The notes under the pieces: generated by a model | The model's input: only the letters and a program-made list of their open reading frames with translations | What the model was told of the DNA's origin: nothing | Databases searched by the model: none | In this document: positions 53,494 to 62,877 of the stretch, piece after piece | How positions within the stretch are numbered: position 1 is the first letter of the stretch | Layout: each line of letters opens with the position of its first letter | NCBI RefSeq assembly: GCF_006438785.1 | Contig: NZ_RCZB01000006.1 | Coordinates: forward strand, 1-64,000 | DNA length: 64,000 nucleotides | Source: Rhodanobacter glycinis | GTDB lineage: Bacteria; Pseudomonadota; Gammaproteobacteria; Xanthomonadales; Rhodanobacteraceae | Reading direction: 5' to 3' | Translations under genes and position numbers: made by a program

Positions 53494-54726
53494 ATGTCGC
53501 GTTTTTGGAAGATCGCGTTGATCGTCATTGTCGTGATCGTCGTGGCCGTCGTGGGTTTCCGTCTGCTGCACAAACCGGCCGGCTCGGCCTCGACGCAAAC
53601 CGCGGGCAAGGGCAAGGACGGCAAGGATGAGACACCGCCGGTGCCGGTCACCGTGGTGCCGGTGGTCAAGCAGAACGTGCCGGTCTATCTGACCGCACTG
53701 GGTACGGTGCAGGCGCTGAACACGATCACCGTGAACCCGCAGGTGGGCGGTCTGTTGCTCAGCCTCGACTTCACCGAAGGCCAGCCGGTCAAGAAAGGCC
53801 AGGTGCTGGCGCAGATCGACCCGCGCACCTACCAGGCGGCCTATGACCAGGCGCTGGCGAAGCAGCATCAGGATCAGGCGCTGCTGGACACCGCGAAAAG
53901 CAACCTGTCGCGCAACCAGGATCTGATCACCAAGGGTTATATCTCCAAGCAGGATCTGGATACGCTGCGCAACACGGCCACCCAGTACCAGGCTGCGGTG
54001 GCGGCCGACGCAGCCAACATCCGCGACAGCCAGGTGCAACTGGCCTACACCAAGGTGATCTCGCCGATCGATGGCCTGGCCGGCATCCGCGGCGTGGATC
54101 CGGGCAATGTGATCACCACGTCCACCGCGATTGTCACGCTGACCCAGCTGCAGCCGATCAACATCATGTTCACCCTGCCCGAGCAGAACCTCGACATGGT
54201 GCGCGCCGCCGCGACCCGCGACAGCGCGGCGCTGCAGGTGACCGCGCTCGACCGCACCGATTCGCACCCGATCGCCAGCGGCGGCGTGCTGAAGGTGATC
54301 GACAACCAGATCGACACCACCACCGGCACGTTCCGCCTCAAATCCGAATTCCCGAACGCCAAGAACGAGCTGTGGCCGGGCCAGTTCGTCAACGTGCAAC
54401 TGCTGGTGAACACCGTCGATGGCGGTCTGGTGATTCCGGCGCAGGCCGTGCAACGCGGGCCCGATGGCGACTATGTCTATCAGGTGCAGGGCGACAGCAC
54501 GGTCAAGATGCAGCCGGTGGTGGTCGCCGGCGAAGTGGGCGACAGCCACGTGATGATCGGCAGCGGCCTGAAGGCGGGCGACCGGGTCGTCACCGAAGGC
54601 CAGTTCCGGCTCAAGCCGGGCAGCAAGGTCAACGCGCTCAAGCCCGGCGAGGTGCCGGCGGCGCCGACCGCCGCCGAGCTGGAGAAAGCCAAGAAGAACA
54701 CCAAGGGCGGCGGTCGTCGCCATTGA
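53494..54726 (+). CDS. mdtA: RND efflux periplasmic adaptor (MdtA-like membrane fusion protein)
   Basis: A 410-residue adaptor. N-terminal anchor helix (about 5-23), then barrel-sandwich/lipoyl halves (ITVNPQVGGLLLSLDFTEGQPVKKGQVLAQIDPR), an alpha-helical hairpin (about 112-160), the second lipoyl half (YTKVISPIDGLAGIRGVDPG) and beta-barrel and membrane-proximal domains (VIPAQAVQRGPDGDYVYQV). A Lys/Gly/Arg-rich tail ends it. It links RND permeases to an outer-membrane channel; no TolC-type gene is in the window. It is the first gene of an mdtABC-like set. Confidence 0.9.
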   Translation: MSRFWKIALIVIVVIVVAVVGFRLLHKPAGSASTQTAGKGKDGKDETPPVPVTVVPVVKQNVPVYLTALGTVQALNTITVNPQVGGLLLSLDFTEGQPVKKGQVLAQIDPRTYQAAYDQALAKQHQDQALLDTAKSNLSRNQDLITKGYISKQDLDTLRNTATQYQAAVAADAANIRDSQVQLAYTKVISPIDGLAGIRGVDPGNVITTSTAIVTLTQLQPINIMFTLPEQNLDMVRAAATRDSAALQVTALDRTDSHPIASGGVLKVIDNQIDTTTGTFRLKSEFPNAKNELWPGQFVNVQLLVNTVDGGLVIPAQAVQRGPDGDYVYQVQGDSTVKMQPVVVAGEVGDSHVMIGSGLKAGDRVVTEGQFRLKPGSKVNALKPGEVPAAPTAAELEKAKKNTKGGGRRH

Positions 54727-54833
54727 TGACACGCCGGCGCGCCGACCCGCGCGCCGGCACCGCGTCGCGATGAACCCGGCGGCGACGCGCGCATGATCGC
54801 CGCTGAAGCCGCTTCACCACGTTACGGATAGCC

Positions 54834-57800
54834 ATGGGATTCTCGACCCTCTTCATTCGCCGCCCGATCGCCACCTCGCTGCTGATGGTGGCGGTATTGC
54901 TGCTCGGCATCCTCGGCTATCGCCAGCTGCCGGTGTCCGCCTTGCCGGAGATCGAGGCGCCCAGCCTGGTGGTGAGTACCCAGTATCCGGGCGCCAGCGC
55001 CAACACCATGGCGTCGCTGATCACCACGCCACTGGAGCGCAACCTGGGGCAGATTTCCGGGCTCAGCATGATGAGCTCGGACTCCTCCGCCGGGCTGTCC
55101 ACGATCATCCTGCAGTTCGCGATGGACCGCGACATCGACATCGCCGCGCAGGACGTGCAGGCGGCGATCAACCAGGCTCGCGGCACGCTGCCGGGCAACC
55201 TGCCGTATCCGCCGGTGTACAACCGCGTCAATCCGGCCGACGCGCCGATCCTCACCCTCAAGCTCACCTCCGACAGCCGCCAGCTGCGCGAGGTGAACGA
55301 CCTGGCCGATTCGATCATCGCGCAGAAGCTGTCGCAGGTGCAGGGCGTGGGCCTGGTCTCGATCGCCGGCAACGTGCGCCCGGCCGTGCGCGTGCAGGTG
55401 AACCCGGCGCAGCTGTCCAACCTCGGCCTCACCATGGAGGACGTGCGTTCGGCGCTGACCCAGGCCAACGTCAACGCGCCCAAGGGCACGCTCAACGGCA
55501 AGACGCAGAGTTACTCGATCGGCACCAACGACCAGTTGAGCGACGCGGCCGAGTACAAGAACACCATCATCAGCTACAAGAACAACTCGCCGGTACGGCT
55601 GTCCGATGTGGCCAACGTGGTCGACGGCGTCGAGAACGACCAACTTGCGGCGTGGGCCAACGGCAAGCCGGCGGTGCTGCTGGACGTGCGCCGGCAGCCC
55701 GGCGCCAACATCGTGCAGACGGTGGCGCAGATCCGTGCGGTGCTGCCGGAACTGCGTGCCGCATTGCCGGCCGATGTGCACCTGGACGTGTTCGCCGATC
55801 GCACGGTGACCATCCAGGCCTCGGTGCACGATGTGCAGTTCACCCTGCTGCTGACCATCTTCCTGGTGGTCGCGGTGATCTTCGTGTTCCTGCGCCGGCT
55901 GTGGGCCACCATCATTCCGTCGGTGGCGGTGCCGCTGTCTCTGATGGGCACGTTCGGCGTGATGGCGTTCACCGGCATGTCGCTGGACAACCTGTCGCTG
56001 ATGGCGCTCACCGTGGCCACCGGTTTCGTGGTCGACGATGCGATCGTGATGATCGAAAACATCGTGCGCTACATCGAGCAGGGCAAGAGCGGCAAGGAGG
56101 CGGCCGAGCTCGGTGCGAAAGAGATTGGTTTCACCGTGCTGTCGTTGACCGTGTCGTTGGTGGCGGTGTTCCTGCCGCTGCTGCTGATGCCTGGCGTCAC
56201 CGGCCGGCTGTTCCACGAATTCGCCTGGGTGCTGACCATTGCGGTGACCATCTCGATGCTGGTGTCGCTGACGCTGACGCCGATGATGTGCGCCTACCTG
56301 CTCAAGCCGGACCAGCTACCCCCGGGCGACGACACCCACGAACGCCAGGCCGCCAGCGGCAAGCGCGATCTGTGGACGCGTACGGTCGACCTGTATGCCA
56401 GCACACTGGACTGGGTGCTCGACCATCGCCAGCTGACCATGCTGGTGGCCGGTGCCGCGGTGGTGCTCACCGTGTTCCTGTACATCGTGATCCCCAAGGG
56501 TCTGCTGCCCGAGCAGGACACCGGCCTGATCACCGGCGTGGTGCAAGCCGACGACAACATCGCGTTCCCGCAGATGGAAGACCGCACCAAGGCGGTCGCC
56601 GAGGCGCTGCGCAAGGATCCCGCGGTGGCCGGCGTGGCCGCTTTCATCGGCGCCGGCACGATCAACCCCACGCTCAACCAGGGCCAGCTCAGCATCGTGC
56701 TGAAGGATCGCGGCGACCGCGACGGCCTGGACGCGTTGCTGCCGCGCCTGCAGCAGACGGTGGCGGGCATACCGGGTGTGGCGCTGTACCTGAAGCCGGT
56801 GCAGGACGTGACGCTGGACAGCCGCGTGGCCGCCACCGAATACCAGTACTCGCTGTCGGACGTGAACTCGGTGGAGCTGGCCCAGTACGCCGGGCAGATG
56901 ACCCAGGCGATGCGTCAGCGGCCGGAGCTGTCCGACGTCGACAACAACCTGGCCGACAACGGCAACGCGCTGAAGCTCACGATCGACCGCGAAAAGGCCA
57001 GCCGCCTCGGCGTGCCGGTGCAGAGCATCGACGACACGCTGTACGACGCGTTCGGCCAGCGCCAGATCTCCACCATCTTCACCCAGCTCAACCAGTACCG
57101 CGTGGTGCTGGAAGTGGCGCCGGAGTTCCGCTCCAGCGACGACCTGCTGAACAAGCTGACCGTGCGCGGCAACGGCAATGGTGCGCTGACCGGCAGCGAC
57201 GCGACCAGTTTCGGCCAGCTCAAATCGAGCAACTCGGCGACGCCGTCGGGCATCGGCAACAGCGGCAATGTGGGTTTCCAGCTCGGTGGCGGCGGCACCA
57301 TCCCGCTGTCCTCGCTGGTCAGTGCGAAGATCACCAGCGCGCCGCTGGTGGTCAGCCATCAGCAGCAACTCCCGGCGGTGACGCTGGCGTTCAACGTGGC
57401 GCAGGGCTACTCGCTGTCCGATGCGGTGTCGGCCATCCACGAGGTCGAGGCGCAGCTGAAATTCCCGCCGCAGGTGCGCGGCGAATTCGTCGGCAAGGCG
57501 GCCGAGTTCACCTCCTCGCTGGGTGACGAGGTGTTGCTGCTGCTGGCCGCGATCGTGGTGATCTACATCGTGCTGGGCGTGCTGTACGAGAGCTACATCC
57601 ACCCGCTGACGATCATCTCCACGCTGCCGCCAGCCGGCGTCGGTGCGCTGCTCGCGCTCATCCTGTGCGGCATGAGCCTGTCGGTGGATGGCATCGTCGG
57701 CATCGTGCTGCTGATAGGCATCGTCAAGAAGAACGCGATCATGATGATCGACTTCGCGATCGAGGCGCGGCGCACCGGCATGAATGCGCGCGACGCGATC

Positions 57801-58073
57801 CGCCGCGCCTGCCTGCTGCGCTTCCGTCCGATCATGATGACCACCGCCGCGGCGATGCTCGGCGCATTGCCGCTGGCGTTGGGCAACGGCATCGGCGCCG
57901 AGCTGCGCCGGCCGCTGGGCGTGTCGATCGTCGGCGGCCTGCTGCTGTCGCAGCTGGTCACGCTGTACACCACGCCGGTGATCTACCTGTACATGGAACG
58001 TTTCTCCGACTGGCTGGCCGCGCGCCGCGAGCGACGTGCACTGATGCATGCGCAGGCAGATGGCAGAGCGTGA
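54834..58073 (+). CDS. mdtB: RND multidrug efflux permease (MdtB-like, HAE1 family)
   Basis: A 1079-residue inner-membrane pump with 12 transmembrane helices and two large periplasmic loops. It starts FSTLFIRRPIATSLLMV. The proton-relay residues are present: the DD pair in VVDDAIVMIENI and the lysine in GIVKKNAIMMIDFAIEA. Expected to extrude drugs or bile-salt-like compounds with the adaptor at 53494. A 107-base gap follows mdtA. A gap of 317 bases separates it from the second permease. Heteromeric MdtB/MdtC trimers are known in E. coli. Confidence 0.92.
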   Translation: MGFSTLFIRRPIATSLLMVAVLLLGILGYRQLPVSALPEIEAPSLVVSTQYPGASANTMASLITTPLERNLGQISGLSMMSSDSSAGLSTIILQFAMDRDIDIAAQDVQAAINQARGTLPGNLPYPPVYNRVNPADAPILTLKLTSDSRQLREVNDLADSIIAQKLSQVQGVGLVSIAGNVRPAVRVQVNPAQLSNLGLTMEDVRSALTQANVNAPKGTLNGKTQSYSIGTNDQLSDAAEYKNTIISYKNNSPVRLSDVANVVDGVENDQLAAWANGKPAVLLDVRRQPGANIVQTVAQIRAVLPELRAALPADVHLDVFADRTVTIQASVHDVQFTLLLTIFLVVAVIFVFLRRLWATIIPSVAVPLSLMGTFGVMAFTGMSLDNLSLMALTVATGFVVDDAIVMIENIVRYIEQGKSGKEAAELGAKEIGFTVLSLTVSLVAVFLPLLLMPGVTGRLFHEFAWVLTIAVTISMLVSLTLTPMMCAYLLKPDQLPPGDDTHERQAASGKRDLWTRTVDLYASTLDWVLDHRQLTMLVAGAAVVLTVFLYIVIPKGLLPEQDTGLITGVVQADDNIAFPQMEDRTKAVAEALRKDPAVAGVAAFIGAGTINPTLNQGQLSIVLKDRGDRDGLDALLPRLQQTVAGIPGVALYLKPVQDVTLDSRVAATEYQYSLSDVNSVELAQYAGQMTQAMRQRPELSDVDNNLADNGNALKLTIDREKASRLGVPVQSIDDTLYDAFGQRQISTIFTQLNQYRVVLEVAPEFRSSDDLLNKLTVRGNGNGALTGSDATSFGQLKSSNSATPSGIGNSGNVGFQLGGGGTIPLSSLVSAKITSAPLVVSHQQQLPAVTLAFNVAQGYSLSDAVSAIHEVEAQLKFPPQVRGEFVGKAAEFTSSLGDEVLLLLAAIVVIYIVLGVLYESYIHPLTIISTLPPAGVGALLALILCGMSLSVDGIVGIVLLIGIVKKNAIMMIDFAIEARRTGMNARDAIRRACLLRFRPIMMTTAAAMLGALPLALGNGIGAELRRPLGVSIVGGLLLSQLVTLYTTPVIYLYMERFSDWLAARRERRALMHAQADGRA

Positions 58074-58074
58074 A

Positions 58075-58390
58075 CCTCCCCCTGCTGCGCAGGGGGAGGA
58101 GCCGCGCAGACGCCGCATGGGTCGGTCCGGTCACGCATCGCAAGACCGGTGTTGCCGGGACACCACAAGCCACTTTGCTCCCGCGCCGCAAGAGTGAGGA
58201 GCGCCGGAGTAGTGCAAGCTCCTTTGCTCCCTCCCCTGCGAACGCAGGGAGGGTCGGGGAGGGGTCGATCTTCGCTGAGCGGAGTTCATCTCGCCGATCA
58301 ACCTTTTCGCGGCCTGGACGTTGAGGGTGGGATGATTCGCTCCCGCGCCGCCGGCGATACCGCCGCCCATCCCCCGATCATGTTGAATCG
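58075..58390. repeat. palindrome-rich gap between the two RND permease genes
   Basis: The 317-base gap holds two GC-rich inverted repeats. CCTCCCCCTG-CTGCG-CAGGGGGAGG (58075-58099) directly follows mdtB. The second is CCCTCCCCTGCG with CGCAGGGAGGG, at 58229-58253, followed by TCGGGGAGGGG. Neither has a T run. They resemble dispersed intergenic repeats common in Xanthomonadaceae rather than terminators, but they could still affect mdtC expression. No open frame in the gap shows coding features. Confidence 0.65.
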
Positions 58391-61300
58391 ATGAACATCT
58401 CCGGCACCTTCATCCGCCGCCCGATCGGCACGTCGCTGCTGGCGATCGGGCTGTTCGCGGTCGGCATGATCTGTTACGCCCTGCTCGGCGTGGCGGCGTT
58501 GCCGAACATGCAGTTCCCGGCGATCTTCGTGCAGGCCAGCCAGGCCGGTGCAGACGCCAGCACCATGGCCTCCACCGTGGCCGCGCCGCTGGAGCGGCAC
58601 CTGGGCCAGGTGCCCGGCATCGACACCATGCGCTCGTCCAGCTCCGAAGGCAGCACGTTCGTGTTCATGATGTTCCGGACCGGCACCGACCTGGACTCGG
58701 CCGCGCGCGACGTGCAGGCGGCGATCAACGCGGCCGCGCCGGACCTGCCCAGCGGCCTCAACGGTGCGCCGAGCTACCAGAAGGCCAACCCGAACGACGA
58801 CCCGATCATCGCGCTGGCGCTGACCTCGGACACCCAGTCCGCTGCCGACCTCTACAACGCTGCCGACTCGCTGCTGGCACAGCGACTGCGCCAGCAGCCG
58901 GGCGTGTCGTCGGTGGAGATCGCCGGTGCGGCCACGCCGGCGATCCGCGTCGACGTGAACCTGCGTGCGTTGAACGCGATGGGCCTGTCGCCGGACCAGC
59001 TGCGCAACGCACTGAGCGCGGCGAACGTGACCTCACCGGAGGGATTCCTCTCCAACGACACCACCACCATGGCGGTCAGCGCCACCACCCAGCTGCACAG
59101 TGCCGAGGATTTCGCCCAGCTGGTGATCGCCAGCCATAACGGGACGCCGGTGCGTCTGGCCGACGTGGCCCACGTCTACGCCGGCCAGCAGGATGCGTAC
59201 CAGGCGGCCTGGTTCCACGGCAAGCCGGCGGTGCTGATGTATGTCTACAAGAAAGCCGACGCGAACGTCATCGCCACGGTGGACCTGGTCAAGGACCAGC
59301 TGCCGTTGCTGCGCGAATACCTGCAGCCGGGCACCGAGCTGACTCCGTTCTTCGATGGCACGCCGACCATCCGCGCCTCGCTGCACGAGGTGCAGGCGAC
59401 GCTGCTGATCTCGCTGGCGATGGTGATCCTGACCATGGCGCTGTTCCTGCGCCGGCTGGCACCCACGCTGATCGCCGCGGTGGCGGTGCCGCTGTCGCTG
59501 GCCGGTGCGTTCGTGGTGATGTACGTGCTCGGCTACACGCTCAACAACCTCACCTTGCTGGCGCTGGTGATCGCCATAGGATTCGTGGTGGACGACGCGA
59601 TCGTGGTGATCGAGAACATCATCCGCCACATCGACGAGGGCATGTCGCGCATGCAGGCCACTCTGGCCGGCGCGCGCGAGATCGGCTTCACCATCGTTTC
59701 GATCACCGCTTCGCTGATCGCCGTGTTCATTCCGCTGCTGTTCGCAGGCGGTGTCACCGGCATGTTCATGCATGAGTTCGCGGTGACCCTGGTGGCCGCG
59801 ATCGTGGTATCGGCAACGGTATCGCTGACGCTGACGCCGGCGCTGTGCGGGCATTTCCTGCGCGGCCACCACGACAGCCGACGGGACGCACGGCCGCCCT
59901 CGCGGCTTGCCCGCGCGCTGGACGGGTTCCATGCCGGCATGCTGCGCGTCTACAGCCGGGCGCTGAACTTTTCGCTACGCCATGCCCTGCTGTTTTCGCT
60001 GACACCGCTGGCGCTGATCGTGGCGACGTTCTACCTGTTCGGCGTGGTCAAGACCGGCCTGTTCCCGGCGCAGGACACCGGCCTGATCTGGGGCCGCGCC
60101 AATTCCAGCGCCACCGTCTCGTTCGCCGAAAGCAAGCAGCGCCTGCAGCGGCTCACCGCCATGCTGATGGCCGATCCGGATGTCGCTACCGTGGGTTCGC
60201 GCCTGGGCAGCAGCCGGCAGGGCACCAGCGGCTCGTTCAACATCGACCTGAAAACCCGCGCCGACGGCCGCAAGGACGACACCTTTGCGGTGCTGGCGCG
60301 GCTGAGCGCCAAGGCGGCGAACTATCCGGATCTCAACCTGCGCCTGCGGCCGGTGCAGGATCTGCCCAGCGGTGGTGGCGGGACCAGCCAGGGTGCGCAG
60401 TATCAGGTGTCGCTGCAGGGCAACGACCTGGCCGGACTGCAGGAATGGCTGCCGAAACTGCAGGCCGAGCTGAAGAAGAATCCCAAGCTGATGGATGTCG
60501 GCACCGACGTCGACGAAGCCGGCCTGCGCCAGAACATCGTGATCGACCGCGACAAGGCCGCGCGCCTGGGCGTGTCGATCGGCACCATCGACGGCGCGCT
60601 GTACGACGCGTTCGGCCAGCGCCAGGTATCCACCATCTATTCGGACATCAACCAGTACAAGGTGGTAGTCAACGCGTTGCCCGACCAGACCGCCACGCCG
60701 GAAGCGCTCAACCGCATCTACGTGCGCTCGAGCAGCGGCAAGATGATCCCGATCACCGCGTTCGCCCGCCAGGAAGCAGGGCTGGCACCCTCGCAGATCC
60801 GCCATCAGAACCAGTACACCACGATGGATCTCAGTTTCAATCTCGCGCCCGACGTAAGCATGGGCGAGGCCACCGCGATCATCGACGCCACCGTCAAGAA
60901 CATGCGCATGCCCGGCGACATCAAGCTCAACATGGGCGGCGATTTCCGGCGCTTCGAGGATGCGCAGAGCGGCATGGGCTGGCTGATCCTGGCCGCCGTG
61001 CTCACCGTCTACATCGTGCTCGGCATGCTGTACGAAAACCTGGTGCATCCGATCACCATCCTGTCCACCCTGCCGGCCGCCGGTGCCGGCGCGTTGCTGG
61101 CGCTGTGGCTCACCGGCACCGAGTTGTCGGTGGTGGCGCAAATCGCGCTGGTGCTGCTCATAGGCATCGTCAAGAAGAACGCGATCATGATGATCGACTT
61201 CGCCCTGGTCGCCGAACGCGAACACGGCAAGAGCCCGCTGGAGGCCGCGCGCGAAGCCTGCATTGTGCGGTTCCGCCCGATCATGATGACCACCATGGTC

Positions 61301-61531
61301 GCCATCCTCGCCGCCATGCCGATTGCCATCGGTCTCGGCGAAGGCAGCGAGCTGCGCCGCCCGCTCGGCATTGCGCTGATCGGCGGCCTGCTGATCTCGC
61401 AAAGCCTCACCCTGCTCAGCACGCCGGCGCTGTACGTGATCTTCTCGTGCCTGGCCGAGCGGCGAAAAGCGTGGTGGGCAAGGCGGCAGGGGCGCAAGGC
61501 CGCGCGTCGACGGCCGGTGGCTCAGGTCTGA
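58391..61531 (+). CDS. mdtC: RND multidrug efflux permease (MdtC-like, HAE1 family)
   Basis: A 1046-residue second permease. It starts NISGTFIRRPIGTSLLAIG, and the relay residues DD (VVDDAIVVIENI) and K (GIVKKNAIMMIDFA) are intact. Its sequence differs from the upstream permease but keeps the same plan, as in the MdtB/MdtC pair of E. coli, where both copies assemble in one trimer. A clear ribosome-binding site was not seen before ATG 58391. A structured stem (61562-61607) follows. Confidence 0.92.
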   Translation: MNISGTFIRRPIGTSLLAIGLFAVGMICYALLGVAALPNMQFPAIFVQASQAGADASTMASTVAAPLERHLGQVPGIDTMRSSSSEGSTFVFMMFRTGTDLDSAARDVQAAINAAAPDLPSGLNGAPSYQKANPNDDPIIALALTSDTQSAADLYNAADSLLAQRLRQQPGVSSVEIAGAATPAIRVDVNLRALNAMGLSPDQLRNALSAANVTSPEGFLSNDTTTMAVSATTQLHSAEDFAQLVIASHNGTPVRLADVAHVYAGQQDAYQAAWFHGKPAVLMYVYKKADANVIATVDLVKDQLPLLREYLQPGTELTPFFDGTPTIRASLHEVQATLLISLAMVILTMALFLRRLAPTLIAAVAVPLSLAGAFVVMYVLGYTLNNLTLLALVIAIGFVVDDAIVVIENIIRHIDEGMSRMQATLAGAREIGFTIVSITASLIAVFIPLLFAGGVTGMFMHEFAVTLVAAIVVSATVSLTLTPALCGHFLRGHHDSRRDARPPSRLARALDGFHAGMLRVYSRALNFSLRHALLFSLTPLALIVATFYLFGVVKTGLFPAQDTGLIWGRANSSATVSFAESKQRLQRLTAMLMADPDVATVGSRLGSSRQGTSGSFNIDLKTRADGRKDDTFAVLARLSAKAANYPDLNLRLRPVQDLPSGGGGTSQGAQYQVSLQGNDLAGLQEWLPKLQAELKKNPKLMDVGTDVDEAGLRQNIVIDRDKAARLGVSIGTIDGALYDAFGQRQVSTIYSDINQYKVVVNALPDQTATPEALNRIYVRSSSGKMIPITAFARQEAGLAPSQIRHQNQYTTMDLSFNLAPDVSMGEATAIIDATVKNMRMPGDIKLNMGGDFRRFEDAQSGMGWLILAAVLTVYIVLGMLYENLVHPITILSTLPAAGAGALLALWLTGTELSVVAQIALVLLIGIVKKNAIMMIDFALVAEREHGKSPLEAAREACIVRFRPIMMTTMVAILAAMPIAIGLGEGSELRRPLGIALIGGLLISQSLTLLSTPALYVIFSCLAERRKAWWARRQGRKAARRRPVAQV

Positions 61532-61561
61532 GTTGTCCAACGCGGGTGTCGCAGACACCGC

Positions 61562-61607
61562 TTCAGCGTGAACGGCGTAACGCCTGCGGCGCAGGCGCCT
61601 AGCTGAA
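61562..61607 (+). other. nested hairpin downstream of the RND operon
   Basis: An outer stem TTCAGC/GCTGAA (61562-61567 and 61602-61607) encloses a perfect inner stem CGCCTGC-GGC-GCAGGCG (61581-61597). Just upstream, GGTGTC-GCA-GACACC (61545-61559) is another palindrome. There is no T run. It may be a REP-like element or an mRNA 3' structure. Confidence 0.5.
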
Positions 61608-61685
61608 TGCATCGTCAACTCACTCACAACCCGTTAACCGCAAGGTGGCTATCACTGGCCCCCCTTCCGAAACGGAGATGCGTTC

Positions 61686-61985
61686 ATGGGCAACGAAACC
61701 AACAAGCCGGATTTCTCCGACGTGCAAGGTGGGGTGCAATCCACGGCGCCGGATGCACCGGCAGCGAAGGCCGATTTCAGCGATGTGCAATCGCATGTCG
61801 GTTCGACTGCTGACGAGACCACGATCTACACCGTGACGGCAGGCGACAACTTGAGCAAGATCGCCCAGCATTTCTACGGCAAGGCGAGTGCGTGGAAGAC
61901 GATCTTCGACGCCAATCGCGATCAGCTTTCGGATCCGGACCGAGTCAAGACCGGCCAGATGCTGAAGATCCCCGCCAAGCCCTGA
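61686..61985 (+). CDS. LysM domain-containing protein
   Basis: A 99-residue protein without a signal peptide. The C-terminal half (about 47-97) is a LysM peptidoglycan-binding domain (YTVTAGDNLSKIAQHFYGKA, ending GQMLKIP), like the YgaU/Kbp family of E. coli, which binds potassium. The N-terminal half has a short internal repeat, KPDFSDVQGG and KADFSDVQSH, each followed by STA. CGGAGA lies upstream of ATG 61686. A lipoprotein gene follows 30 bases downstream. Confidence 0.83.
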   Translation: MGNETNKPDFSDVQGGVQSTAPDAPAAKADFSDVQSHVGSTADETTIYTVTAGDNLSKIAQHFYGKASAWKTIFDANRDQLSDPDRVKTGQMLKIPAKP

Positions 61986-62015
61986 GTTCCCTTGTTCCAA
62001 ACAGGAGATACCTAA

Positions 62016-62525
62016 ATGAAGATGACGCGCCAACCCCTGATCCTTGCTGCCGCGCTGGCCACCGCACTGGCGCTGAGCGCCTGCGGCAAGAAGGACGAAT
62101 CGGCTTCGCCGGCCACGCCGCCGCCCGCGGCCAGTGCGCCGACGATGGCTCCGGCACCGGCTTCCACGGCGGGCATGGCGCCTGCCAGCGACGCCGCCGC
62201 CGCCGTCACGCTCAGCTCGGTCGAACTGGGCTCAACGGTCGACGCCAGCAACAAGATCCTCGCCAGCGGTACCAGCTTTGCGCCGAAGGACACCATCTAC
62301 GCGTCGGTCGACACCAGCGGCAGCGGCAACGCCACGCTGGCGGCAAAGTGGAGTTATCAGGACGGCCAGATCGTGCACGAGGACAGCAAGACCCTCAATG
62401 CCACGGGCCCGGAAACCACGGCGTTCATGATCAGCAAGCCCAGCGGCTTTCCGGCCGGCAACTACAAGGTCGATATTTCCCTGAATGGCAGCCAGGTCGC
62501 CAGCAAGGATTTCACGGTCAAGTAA
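62016..62525 (+). CDS. putative outer-membrane lipoprotein of unknown function
   Basis: A 169-residue protein with a lipoprotein signal peptide (ILAAALATALALSAC, lipobox Cys23 followed by GKKDE, so outer-membrane sorting is likely). A low-complexity Ala/Pro/Ser linker (about 30-62) precedes a beta-rich C-terminal domain (about 65-169: VELGSTVDASNKILASGTSF; AGNYKVDISLNGSQVASKDF). AGGAGA lies upstream. It is adjacent to the LysM gene, so they may act together in the envelope; no function is known. Confidence 0.78.
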   Translation: MKMTRQPLILAAALATALALSACGKKDESASPATPPPAASAPTMAPAPASTAGMAPASDAAAAVTLSSVELGSTVDASNKILASGTSFAPKDTIYASVDTSGSGNATLAAKWSYQDGQIVHEDSKTLNATGPETTAFMISKPSGFPAGNYKVDISLNGSQVASKDFTVK

Positions 62526-62550
62526 TCGCCTCGGCGATGGGTAGTCCAGC

Positions 62551-62575
62551 AAGGGCGCGGCCAGGCCGCGCCCTT
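62551..62575 (+). terminator. rho-independent terminator after the lipoprotein gene
   Basis: AAGGGCGCGGCC and GGCCGCGCCCTT are perfect complements around a single A, followed by GTCGTTG. The stem is very strong but the T run is weak. Confidence 0.7.
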
Positions 62576-62877
62576 GTCGTTGCGGGCGACGCTGATTCAC
62601 GGTGCGGTCGCCGGCATGTTTGTGGCTGCAGTGACAGCAGGTGGCGCGGCGACACAGTACGTAACTGGATGTTCTGCGCAAGCTCATGCGAGCGGCTGCG
62701 TGGCCGCGTGCTTTCCCCACCCCGGCGAAAACGCGACAATGGGAGGCTTTCGCGAGTTCCGAGCCCTTTGCCAGGCGCTGCGACCACCCGGTCGCTGCAG
62801 GCGCCATGCGCTGCGCACCGGCCCGGAGCAGCAGCATCCATCCTAGATTGCCGTAGCCAACGAGGTCCATGCAGACA
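62576..62877. other. 302-base gap upstream of isocitrate dehydrogenase
   Basis: It holds no supported gene. An open frame at 62574-62846 on the plus strand has no ribosome-binding site (it would start with TTG next to the terminator) and no motif. A hairpin-prone GGCGCTGCGACC...GGTCGCTGCAGGCGCC region lies at about 62773-62804. The isocitrate dehydrogenase promoter is expected here but no consensus was found. Confidence 0.45.

Noticed and set aside
54822..56216. 464-codon minus-strand frame opposite the first RND permease
   Set aside because: Antisense shadow of a well-conserved gene, no motif.
62574..62846. 90-codon plus-strand frame between the lipoprotein and isocitrate dehydrogenase
   Set aside because: TTG start abutting a terminator, no ribosome-binding site, no family resemblance.
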